Of a stretch of 64,000 nt of DNA, positions 9,206-19,609 are shown piece by piece; the first letter of the stretch is position 1, and every line of letters begins with the position of its first letter. The notes under the pieces are model-generated. The model was not told the DNA's origin, did no database searches, and saw only the letters and a program-made list of their open reading frames with translations. Made by a program: the position numbers and the translations under genes. The stretch covers positions 6,882,001 through 6,946,000 of the forward strand of contig NC_057316.1 of assembly GCF_000687475.1 (NCBI RefSeq), given 5' to 3'. This DNA comes from Ustilaginoidea virens. Its lineage: Eukaryota > Ascomycota > Sordariomycetes > Hypocreales > Clavicipitaceae.

Positions 9206-11990
9206 TCAGCCGTAGATAGGCGGCAACTCGGGCTCTGGAATAGCTCCCACCCGAATGCTGAGGGGCTCCAGGGTCGACATGGTCTCAAAGACCCCAGGCC
9301 CCATTGACATGGCGTCTGGACCAAAATATTGGTTGAAAGACGGCTGATAACCCGGGTGCGAAATGTTGGGTTCCGACGCGCTGGTCTCGGGAGAAGGTTG
9401 ATATGCGGGACCCGAGCGAGGCACGCTCGACTCGGCCGCAGTTGGCGATTTTCGCGGTTGCGGTGGCGATTGGGGAGAGTTGCCGCCGAACGGGATGCCA
9501 ACCTCTGTAAGCTCTTTGCCAATGTTTTTCAAGGCACATTCAATGACTAAAGCGTCGAGCCCCTCCGTTAGCACTGTTCCCAGCACAGCTGACCGGGAAA
9601 AGTAAGGGGTGGGCGCGCGCCTACCCGGACTGATTTGTCGCACTTGCTGCAAGCATTGGATGCAGTACGTGAGCTTCCGCATGGCTTGGTGGTCTCCAGG
9701 GGCTGCCTGGACTTGAAGCAGGAATATGGATGAGGCTATGTACACGCAATAGGCAAGAGACAGGACGCAGTACTGCATGGTAAATGTTCGACAAAACAGA
9801 TCAAAAATGGCCATGATGGAGGTGGCTGATGTCACGCTCTCAACCAGATACCGTTCGACGGGCGACGTATCGTCATTTCCTCGTTGACCTCTGCCAGTGA
9901 GCGTCGGCCGATACAGCAGGATTTTGAAAACGTGATACAGACAACTGGTTCGACTTCTCAGCATGCCTTGCTCTGTTGACGCAAACCTCTTGGGGAAACC
10001 TCTCTGCGCACTCGGGCGGACGCCCACAATGTCCAAACACTTACTTCAGCGTCACAATATGTGATGGTGGGGCTAGCGCAGGTAACGCGGCTGCATCGAT
10101 TTTGAGATGAACCGGGAGTTGATGCCACCACTGCCGCAACAACGGTTCTTGGGACTCGAGACATTCTTGGATCTCGGTGTCCGTATTTTGCGACAGCGGA
10201 TCATACATGTGGACGAGGATCTCGTTGAAGATGAGTGAAAGTCGGCACATGCTCATGAAACAAGAAGCCGAGTGAGCCGTGGTCGGAGGGTATTTCCAAG
10301 ACGGGTCCGTCTGTGGTGTGCCAAAGGGGACCCAAACATCATCCTCGGCCGAATCGTCAACTGCCAAAAAAAAAAAAAAAAAAAAAGAGGAGAGAAAAAA
10401 AAGATGACAAGTCAGAGCAAATGCTAGTTTCATCCGCAAGGACCGGGTTGCGTGCGCCAAACTTACACATTACTTGCGATGGCGAGATGTCTGTATGCTG
10501 CAAGGAGGGAGAACGTCCCAAGTAGAGACAAATCAACTTGTCCCAGAAGAAACAGCCCCAGTAGATGCGCCGCCGTATTTCCAGCTCCTCGTCACTCAAA
10601 GGTACCGATCCTGGAAAACGTTGACTATCCACGCAAATGCCAAGATGGTCGATCAACCGAAATGCGATACCACTGTAGGTCCAGGCCTGCGTAGAATTTC
10701 CCAGGCTGCATTCCTGCGCGCTGAGCAAAAGCAGCGTTTGGATCGTAGGTATCGTACAAACCCCGCTGCTCAATTCTTGGAATAGCATATTTCGGGCGTG
10801 CTTGCCAAAAACCGCACCTCCTTGGTATGATTCATCCAGCAGTCGTCTTGTTGACGCGTCACTCCGCCCCCACCGGATCGAATGCGAGATCACGGCGTTG
10901 AGAAGTGTGTGAGAATAGTACGGGCCCATACATTGCATATCGCCTGCCGTCCGTTAGCGATTCGTTCTTCTCGCCGGTTCAGGATACTAGGCAGCCGCCA
11001 TCCCGACGATCCTGTAGAACACGTACGCGTGAAAACCGGTCTGTATATAAAGTTGAAAAGCGGTTGAATCCAGCACCAGTGCACGTTGAGAAGGTACTGG
11101 AAAGGCTCCTGGTGTACGACTTTGTTAGGATATCTTGTAGTTTGCTTTACAGCGCTCGACCATCGACAGGCCAATTGCTCCTTGGACACGAATCACACAC
11201 CGGTATCTCGGAGAGATTCTCCATAGCACGCTGGTGCCATGCATTGCTAATGAGGCGTTCCCGTCGTTGACTATCCGTATCTATCGATGGTGTGTGCAAG
11301 AAGTAGACATCCGATAAGCCAAACCCGTTCCGTTCGCTGGGGAGGTTGAAGAAGCTGGTAGCTCCATGGTACGTTATACTGCCTTTGTCGTCGACTTTGA
11401 GGGTTCGAAAGCTTCGACTGACGCCTTGGTCGTCGGTGTCCCGGCCTGTAGCCTGTGATGTTCCATCGTGGTTGCTTGACACGAGAGGGCTCGAATGGGA
11501 TGAACCGGCAAGCGATGGGGGAGATTTCTTGAGGTTGGAAACTTGATCCTCAAGCTCCCTGATACGTTCCTCCAGCCGCTGAGTGTATGACAATGTCGGA
11601 TTGCTGCATGAGGGCGGTCAGAAGCGAAGATGGCACGGCGCTGGTGCGCAAGTTCGGGTTAACCAACAGCTTGTAAACACAATCATCGCTGCGAGCAGCA
11701 CACCGTTGGCACATGGGCTGTTCGCCTCCGCATTTCACCTGGCAAAAAAAAAAATTACAGTAAGAAAGTGCGGTATCCACGGAGAGGCGAGAACTGAGAT
11801 AAAACATGACCAACGGGAAAAGAACGTGGCATGCATGTCTTTTTTGTACGAATGCGAGGCGTGTGCATTGGTCAAGCGCCGTCACCTTCCGGTCACAGTG
11901 GTACATGCTTAACCAAAATGGACTTACCTTGCGCCTACGACACGGCTCGCAAGAAAAGGCACTCTTTTTGGTGGCCTTTGCGGTAGACAT
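9206..11990 (-). CDS. NIT4-like Zn2Cys6 transcription factor (TF2)
   Basis: Exons (minus) are 11990..11928, 11738..11668, 11603..11201, 11108..11027, 10943..10467, 10360..10045 and 9956..9206. All phases agree and give 720 residues. The zinc cluster (residues 14-41) is split by intron 1 after CRRRK. A leucine-rich dimerisation helix (LEERIRELEDQVSNL) follows, then a YHGATSFFNLPSE block and a fungal_trans domain with PVFTRDMQC, YYSHTLLNAV and RRRIYWGCFFWDKL. This order is typical of the NIT4/NirA-like branch, known for nitrate regulators, but the branch also serves other pathways, so the target is unknown. The exon 2 donor (GTTGGT) is weak. A 51-bp frame-neutral intron may lie in the last exon near 9576-9626. 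Confidence 0.87.
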
Positions 11991-12980
11991 GATAACAGGC
12001 TAACGGGCGAGATTGAACCGAGAATCAATCTGGGAAGCATTGAAGACCAGCAACCAGATAGTTTGTTGGGAACTGAGCAGATATTGGCGGAGGAGCAGAA
12101 GAGTCAGTCCCCTTAAGCCAACGAGCGACAGTGAATGCATTCACCCAAACAGACCCGGCGGTGCGAATCGCCAGTGACTGGGATGAAGACAAGAAGAGAC
12201 GATCTGTAAATGTAGAAGAGAGAGTAAATGGTAATAGTAATAATAATTCTGCCACTAAAAAAAAAAAAAAAAAACGTGAGAGTGAAGCTGTTGTCGCGGT
12301 CCATAGAAGCCCATACCACCGAAGGCCTAAAACAGGAGCGACCGGGGTGAGAAAAGCCCCGCGGTCTTGCGCCTCTTCTCCTGTCGAAAAGCGGTTCCTG
12401 TGAAGGAAGGCAGGCAGGCAGGCAGGCAGGCGCAACCCTGCCTCGGGTTGAGGAGCCGGCAAGCCTGACTAATCTGTGCGCATGCAACTTTACTCCGTAG
12501 GGGAATGCATGACTAGAGGAGGTGATGAGTGGAGGAAATTTCCAAAGTTGGTATTGAAAGGCCGTGAGTGCTGCAAGACAATGACATGGAAATAAAGGAG
12601 TGTAACTGAGGGAGAAAAAGAACCATGAGCTTGGGACCTGGGGTGACTGGGTGACTGGGTGACTGGGTAAATGCAGGAGGTTCAATAAAGCACCCGCATC
12701 ATCAGCAAGCACCGGCAGGGATCGTGCAGAGGGCGGGCACCAAGCTGGCCGCTGGCCTCTGGCCGGGCCGTGGCAGCGGCAACGGCAACGGCAACGGCAA
12801 CGGTCAATGTATCCCGCAGGCCACAGTGCATTTCGTCCAGTGCAAACGGACGAGAGCTGTCATGCGATGCGCAATCTGGGAAATTTGCTAGGCACTGGGT
12901 TGTTGGTCGAGTCTGTTTGAGAAGTCGAGCACGACGGCCCGGCCCGCTGGTCTTCTCTTCTGGTAAACCACAAGGCCCGG

Positions 12981-13020
12981 TTGACCCCAGTTGACCCCAG
13001 TTGGCCCCAGTTGGCCCCAG
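12981..13020. repeat. 10-bp tandem repeat, four units
   Basis: Four contiguous 10-mers run TTGACCCCAG twice and then TTGGCCCCAG twice. A partial fifth unit (TTGA) follows. Confidence 0.85.
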
Positions 13021-15335
13021 TTGATGGTTATCCAGTTGTAGTCAGCTCGGAGCAGATGCGCTCACACAAATTTCGGAACGGCCATACGGGCGACCGGAAA
13101 TAGTCGAGATGTCGTTTCAGAGTCGCAAACGCCATTGGTCATGTTCGTCATATTAGATTCGCGAGGATTCATGGTGCTGTGCTGCCAGGGGAGGGGGTTT
13201 GTTGCTGTACTGTTAACAGCCTTTGAGGGAGACGAGATAGCGCTGTTCTGTGGTGATGCTGGTGCTCCAGAAAGAATCAGGAAGAATCAGGGAGAAGGAG
13301 CTGGCATCCTGACTCCAGCTGAGCAGGTGGTGAGCAGGTGGTGAGCAGGTGCTGGGCAGGTGCTGGGCAGGCACTGAGCCGGGCTTGACAAACATTGGTT
13401 GCCTCGAGGGTGAGGCTGCAGCGGCGGATGGATCCCACCGTGGGTTAAAGCTAGCTGACTGAATAATTGAATTAATATCAGGTGCCAGGCTCGCTTAGCG
13501 GTGATATTGGGCTTCTCTGTCCACGGCACGGAGCGTCTGCCGATTGATCGGTGAGCGTGGGCTTCGAAACGCCGCCGTCAATTCATGGCCTTGCCAGATT
13601 ACATGTACCCTTTTCATATTGTGCGGCGCCAAAGTGAGACATGAGCGTGGCGTTCCCAGTGCAGCAGTCCAAGTTAGGGCACGCTCTCTTCCTGATCAAC
13701 CCGCATCCTTCCCCAGTCATCATCATCATCATCTTGAATCTGGAACGCAAGCTGACAGGTAGGACGACTCGTTCTGGGCAATCTTATTAATAGCCGAGTA
13801 GCTTTGGTCACTGCACTAGGGCCGTTTTCCTGGATCGATCGAGATGAACCGGACCCAGAAATACGCGATTACACGTGCGCACCCGTCGTCCACAATGCGC
13901 TTGAGATATGGGTAGGGTGCTTCCGACGCGTAGGCGACAGGGCCGTCGGTCGTCGTCGAGCGCCATATGGACGAAGCAAGGTCGGCCAAAGCGGCAGCGC
14001 GGCAAGGCCACGTTAGCGTCGGGAAGCAGCATCAAGCAATCTTTCGATCCAACCTTGAGCAGGCCCATGGCTTTTTTTTTCCCGCCTTTATCCTGCTTGC
14101 GTATTCGCGTCAATATTACATGGGTCAAGAGCCCAGGATGGATAGTGGCGTACATACCACTAGACCTGTATCCACACGTTGCCACAAATGCAGTCGCGGC
14201 AGTGGCACCGTGGCAGCATGTACGTGTACAGAGGACGTCGATGGATACGGGGAACTGGCATAAAGTCGAGAGAGAGCAAGGAGGGAGAGGATGGGACGAA
14301 GGGTGCGGAAAGGGATTCAACAACTATTCCATGCGCTCCAGAACCTGGTCCTGCCAGTCTTGGGCGACGCAGCAACCCTGTGATTCCAAGTTTTCTCTTC
14401 CTCTGCAAGTGCAGGGGTGGATTTAGCCTGGTCAGCAGTGCAGAGGAAGCACCTACAGCACCTACTTGTATGCTGCTTTCGAAGATCCTTTTGCCTGTGC
14501 TGCTACCCAAGGAAGCCCCCTAGTGCCGCCTCCCATGCACTGCGCAGTGCGGAGTCAACTACAAGTCTTCCGGGCCACGGTCAGCTTGAGGACTTTCAGA
14601 CGGGATATAATAAGAACAACGTCATAAGAACAGTGCCGAGTAGGACTCTGTTGGGCTGACCGGGGTCTCATGACGCATGTCCCGTCAGCCAAGCAGCAAT
14701 TGTCATTGGCGGCATCGGCGGCGCCGCCCGACGATCTTCGCGGTAGAGATTGAGGTGTGAGAAATCTTCTGCCATTGTCAATACTTTGATTGGCCTGTTG
14801 TCAGCATGCACCTCACCACTCCCCGTCCGTATGAGTACGTACGAATGGCGTCTTGCACGGCAATTGCCGAGTCGGTGGTAACGGTCCTTTCCAACAATGT
14901 TGCATAGGATCTTGCCACTCGATTGACGGGGCCACCAGTACATACTATACATATCATACTGCATATAGTCGTTTGAAGTTTGGTTGCCGGCCGCGGTGCG
15001 GTAGAGCTAGGTTCGCCGAAAGATGATCAAGCAGAGAACAAGGACACGCGTCACGGTCTTTCACGTCACCTTACCTATGGAACAGGTCAGGGGATCCAGA
15101 GCCGCTGCGGCTGACTCGAGTTTCATAGCCGTACCGGCGTCTCAGGGAATGCTGATTCCCGTTGTCGCTGGGGATAATGCCGTCTTGCTAGTTTCGGCTT
15201 GGCGGGGCATGGAAGGAGCAAAACAAAATCAACCCCACCTTCTTGCGTTGGCGACAGCGAACGAATTCGTCCGCGGGCTGCTTCTTGCGACAAGCGAGAA
15301 AGATCAGAAGATAGCCTCGGGAGCGCCAACAGCCC

Positions 15336-15487
15336 TGACGCAGAACAGCCTCGACGCAGAACAGCCTCGACGCAGAACAGCCTCGATGTAGAACAGCCTT
15401 TGATGCAGAACAGCCTTGATGCAGAACAGCCTTGATGCAGAACAGCCTTGATGCAGAACAGCCTTGATGCAGAACAGCCTTGACGCA
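15336..15487. repeat. 16-bp minisatellite, about nine units
   Basis: Units of the form CAGAACAGCCTTGATG (earlier copies have CTCGACG) repeat head to tail with few changes. One unit has an extra T. The array is non-coding in any supportable gene, although it gives a repetitive open frame because 3 x 16 is divisible by 3. Confidence 0.9.
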
Positions 15488-16492
15488 CAAAATCGCTTAT
15501 GCAGAAGGATCTGACATGACAGGTAGCGTGCAGTGACGAGACCTGTGACCTGTCTTGAAGCAAAGCGCATGGTTTGTGCCGTATGTTGCACGGAGGGGAA
15601 TGGCTGGCATCCTGGTGGCACGGCACGGTGTGTTTTGCCTAGGGAAAGCGGAGCTTTGCCTGCGGCTTAAGAGCAGGCAAACTGGGGATGCAGCCTGAAG
15701 GGACGCAACGTACCTTGCCGCTTTGGCTTCTCAGGTATCAGGCCAACGCGGTGGATCTGATGAATGATGGGGGAAAGCGGGAGTTCCCTTGGCTTCGGCT
15801 TTCGGCTGGTAAAGATGAAGGTCAGATCCATCCTACAGGGGCCCGTGTAGATGCGACGTTGTAGGAACTTTGAGACGGAGCGGTATCCATGTCGTCAGTA
15901 GCACTTGGTGCTGGTTTAAACGCGGCCGCGTCATCATTCACAACTCCGGGAAGGCCTCCCAGCCCTCTTCGCCAGGAGGTCTTGTTAATTTGCCCAGACT
16001 GAGCATGCTGTTGGTACCGTGGCCCCTTGGCGAGCTGCGCAACATCTTTGCCCGTTGCGGAGTCAAGTCCATATGATGCTATTGAGTCAGAAGGGTCGAG
16101 AAAGGGCATATGATTTGACTTTTCCTATCGACCAAGATGGAACGAGCATTATGCCTGCAAGAATTCCTCCAGGCATAGACACCTCTGGGAGTCATACAGC
16201 TTCATGAAGCCGCTCGCTCTCTGGGCTGTTTGCATCATCCTCGCACTGCCCATGTGGTCGTGAGCACCCAGTCATTTTGCTTCTCCCCCAATAACACACG
16301 CAGTGCTATCCTGGAAAAATCAACCCTTGGGCTTTCTCTCTCGGCTAAATCCAACCCCATGTCGGTAAAGCAGCTGTCGACCCGCGCAAACCATGGCCGA
16401 GTAGAGTCATTTGGCGTGAAAGGTGGACATTCTCCTAGCTGACGCCCAGACCTGAGGTTTCCAGAATGAGGGCTAGACGTTTCTTGATTTCA

Positions 16493-16502
16493 ACGCCGCC
16501 GC

Positions 16503-16534
<32 letters not shown>
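16493..16534. repeat. (GCC)n-(GTC)n compound microsatellite
   Basis: Roughly eight GCC units pass directly into about six GTC units in gene-poor DNA. No reading frame using it could be supported. Confidence 0.85.
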
Positions 16535-17093
16535 GTGAAAATTCCGGACATCTGGGATAAAGGGCCCTCTTATCCCGCTGCTTACTTTTGTCCTTTTTCA
16601 TCCATCAAAGTACTTACCCTTGGCCTTGGAACTTGTTGCCAATGACAAGATACGGATCAGCACGCGAGAAAACGGTGCCCTTGGTCCTTTTGCAAGCGCT
16701 GTGACTTCTTGGCAAGAAGCCCAGCTACGGAAGTGACGCAAGATTATGCACATTGGCATCATCCATGCACCGGTCTTCGCAATCGTCTGTCTTGTAGGTA
16801 AAGATTCAGTTGGGCGTATTGGGGTGCTCGAGTGTTGCCTCGAATAGGTACTATCTGCAAACTGTCGGCCCTGGTCGAAAGTTTGCCGGAACTTTTGCTC
16901 TATGTTGAGCATACCGGCAATGTGGTCTATCTGGTTCGACAGCAAACTGGCATTCTCAGATGTGACGACATCTACGGTAAATGGTGATAATAATAATAAG
17001 TCACATACCAGATCATCAGAACAGAACACGGCGTTAAGATTGTTCGTGAATTTTGCCGGACCCTGTTCATGGCCCTTCCCCTAGTAGAATTGG

Positions 17094-18037
17094 TCAGTGC
17101 CGGCCGATGTAATACGAGGAACCGACATGTTCTGAAAGCTGTTGTCGGTGAAGCAAGTATGCTTTGTGCTTTAGACAGTAGGATCTGGAAATCATGAGGA
17201 AGCGTGCGAGGAAGTCCAGCCCCTTCTGTCGAGCGTCGTCAAAATGGTTCTGCTCCACTGCTGTTTTCAAAATAGACAGGCCTTGCACCCAACCACTGTA
17301 ATTGCCCGGGACTTCGTTCCTCTTGGCACTGCAGTCATACCTGCGGATCGGCGGATGGCGAGACTATTCGCAAATCAAAAAGAGGAGACGGCATATGGAA
17401 CAACCCGACTCGAAGCTACGGGCATTGCCGGATCTGGATTTTCGTTGCCGTTTGAATAGTCTGCTTGTTCAATGGTCATTCAATAGCTGAGCTAGTCTTT
17501 CGCTGTTTTCCTTACGTGATGGTGATTTCGTCAAAAAGGTTGAAACGAGACATTGTAGTCATCACACTCAACCACTGCGCTTCTTTTTCGTGTCCCAAGA
17601 TGCCTGACTTATCTGAGGTATTAGCCCAGCCATGACAAAGCCCCATCCAGCTGCCGGCTGGCAAGCCAAGTACGACCAGCTGTTCCGTACGGAAAAGTCG
17701 GCCGTGAAAAGTACCAGAGACTTGTTTGAATGCTGGTAGTATCTGAAGCCTGGAACTTACTTGTGTACAGCAACCGCAATTCTACCCTAGAAAACAGCGA
17801 ACAAAGACCCCGACGCCGACAAAGCGCAACCAAAAGCGGCGTCTGTTCGGACCTTGGCAACCTGAACCAGCCCAAGGCGCCAGCTTCCCTGGTTGTCGCC
17901 CCCAATTCAATGGCCAGGCCTGTCCTCGACTCTACCGGCTCGACTGGATACAGGTCATTTCCATCTCTGGCGAGTACCGGATGACAGACATGGAGCTTTT
18001 TACCATCCGGGACGCTGTATTTGTGCTGATGGCTCAT
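17094..18037 (-). CDS. Tentative hypothetical protein, three exons
   Basis: A candidate gene model on the minus strand has exons 18037..17761, 17612..17516 and 17340..17094, giving 206 residues. Support is splice-based. The first donor is GTAAGT, its acceptor follows a GCTAAT branch-like site and CCTCAG, the second donor is GTAAGG and its acceptor is CCGCAG, and all phases agree without a stop. The third exon reads as a plausible soluble helical segment (KTAVEQNHFDDARQKGLDFLARF). No family is recognised. Further exons toward 16600 are possible, because another open stretch with GTATGT and a TAG acceptor lies there, but I could not join it in frame. It may be a decayed gene. Confidence 0.3.
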
Positions 18038-18333
18038 CTCAAGAGTAACGCAGTATCCATCTCTCGTTTATCACGCAGGACGCATGTATGGCTGACAACT
18101 GCAGCAGCCGAAAGAATCAGACAAGACTGAATTCAGGTACAAGATTCATAACGCCTCTATTTGTTTGCCAACAAGATTACATATTCCCCAGGGAAAAAAA
18201 CACCCGTGTTTGATCAACCCGTCTCTACCATGGACACCAGCAGAACAAAGGAGATAGTCTATTGCCTCCTCACCAATTAAAATAACCACCATCACAGTAG
18301 CACAAACTGGGTATAATGGAAAGCCAAAGCAGT

Positions 18334-19399
18334 TTATGCCGAGCAGAGCTTTGCCGCGACCTTGTTTGGAGACGCATCGGCTTCGTGCCAGTCAAAGCTG
18401 GCGATCAATCTGCCGATGCTTGTCGACAGGTCAGCCAGTATATAGTCTCCTGTTGAAGAGTCAGTCAAGCAGTTGATCCTAGGGGGGATGCAACGAGCTA
18501 GAATACGTACCCCGTTGCGGGAAATACCACCAATCGTCGGATCTGAAGGCATTATCCGTAAGCTGCGACAGAACATCGACGAATGCCTTGACAAAAGTTA
18601 GCATGCAGGCTTGATGTACACGTGAGGGGGCCGTTTCGGCAACGTACCGTTTTCTTCTCCTGGTGCATGTCATGCTTCGCGTTGGCAATGTAGACCTGTG
18701 TATCAAGAGTCAGCAACATTGCAACGTCGGCGCTTGTCTCTCGTGCCAAGCTCACCTTTGGATGATCCAGGTTTTTGACTCCGTCACACCCACCGCGCGG
18801 CCGGGCAGAATCTCCCGTGGCGAATGTGTTCTTGATGCGACCCCAGTCGATGCGCTGGTAGCCCGTGTGTTGAGAGAGGAAGAGTCTCGAGGGTGACCAT
18901 TCATCGGGACGGGTTCTGTTCCAGACGACGACGACACGCTCCCAGTCGCTGGAAAAAGGTCAGAGCCGAGCTCCTGACCCGGAAGGATGCCGCGAACTTA
19001 CAGAGGATGGCCGAACAAGTTCTCGGGCGTATACCCGTCCTTTGTGTAAAACAGGTTATAGGCCACCCGCACCGACGAGTTGGAACACTGGCTGTACACG
19101 AAGTAGACGGGGAACGACGGCAGGGGAGTCCCGACCGGGACATTGGGGGCCCGGCAGTCGCATGCCGCGTCTGGCCAGTCACACAGCTTGGAGGGCCTGG
19201 CCTGCGCACTGCCGTTGGTGGCAAAGGTCGGAATGCATGGCTGTCTGCGGAGCATCTGGCCCATGAGGAACATGGGCTGGGCTTTCATGGCAAGAGACAC
19301 GGCGTCGGTGCGCAGCAGGGTGTTCATCTCCCCGTCGGACAGCGTCGCCGCAGCCCCGACGGAGGCGAAGCCGAGGGCGAGGAAGCGCAGCGGGCGCAT
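18334..19399 (-). CDS. Secreted NPP1/NLP-like protein
   Basis: Exons (minus) are 19399..19002, 18948..18756, 18695..18648, 18586..18511 and 18449..18334, giving 276 residues with consistent phases and consensus GT/AG sites throughout. The N-terminus is a clear signal peptide (hydrophobic core after MRPLR, Ala-rich end). The mature part has a cluster of cysteines, then a VYF...C...YNLFY block followed by GHPLDWERVVVVW, which resembles the central heptapeptide region of necrosis- and ethylene-inducing-like proteins. Only part of the usual heptapeptide is kept, so activity cannot be assumed. A later HPKV..AKHDMH segment fits the same fold. A TATAAAA box is present upstream. An unrelated secreted family with a similar DWE motif is the main alternative. 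Confidence 0.6.
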
Positions 19400-19513
19400 G
19401 GTGTGTGTGTGCTACCTGGCGGTGGAGGAAGATGGGGGATTCTGCTTGCTGCCAGGATGCAACTTCAGGATAAAAGATGAGGATGGAAGATGGTATGATG
19501 TGACGGAAGGACT

Positions 19514-19558
19514 GGCAAAACGGCAAAACGGCAAAATGGCAAAATGGCAAAACAGCAA
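19514..19558. repeat. 9-bp tandem repeat in the leader of the NLP-like gene
   Basis: About five units of GGCAAAACG/GGCAAAATG lie 115-160 bp upstream of the secreted-protein ATG, between that ATG and a TATA-like box. Confidence 0.85.
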
Positions 19559-19602
19559 GCTATCAGAATGGGCCGAGATGGAAAGGATGCGCCGAGATTG
19601 TT

Positions 19603-19609
19603 TTTTATA
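19603..19609 (-). promoter_or_regulatory. TATA-like box of the NLP-like gene
   Basis: TATAAAA on the minus strand, about 200 bp upstream of the ATG at 19399. A promoter role is inferred from position and sequence only. Confidence 0.4.

Larger units (their letters stand above)
11991..17093. other. Gene-poor, repeat-bearing region
   Basis: This is 5.1 kb with only short, unconvincing reading frames. It contains small direct repeats: (GGCA)n at about 12407-12430, a GTGACTGG repeat at 12641-12668, ACGGCA at about 12777-12802, four exact 10-bp TTGACCCCAG-type units at 12981-13020, a GAGCAGGTG/TGGGCAGGTG series at about 13320-13378, a 16-bp minisatellite at 15336-15487 and (GCC)n-(GTC)n at 16493-16534. 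I saw no transposase or other domain. Confidence 0.6.

Noticed and set aside
15336..15487. Regular repeat resembling a CRISPR array
   Set aside because: Units are head to tail without spacers, and the genome is eukaryotic. It is a minisatellite.
15188..15626. Repetitive open frames (GCSASRLFCIKAVLHQ-type peptide repeat)
   Set aside because: The peptide repeat is a by-product of the 16-bp minisatellite, which is open in several frames. No start, splice or domain evidence supports a gene.
15822..16109. 95-codon minus-strand frame starting MPFLDPSDS
   Set aside because: A single short frame with no homology, no splice signals and no conserved pattern.
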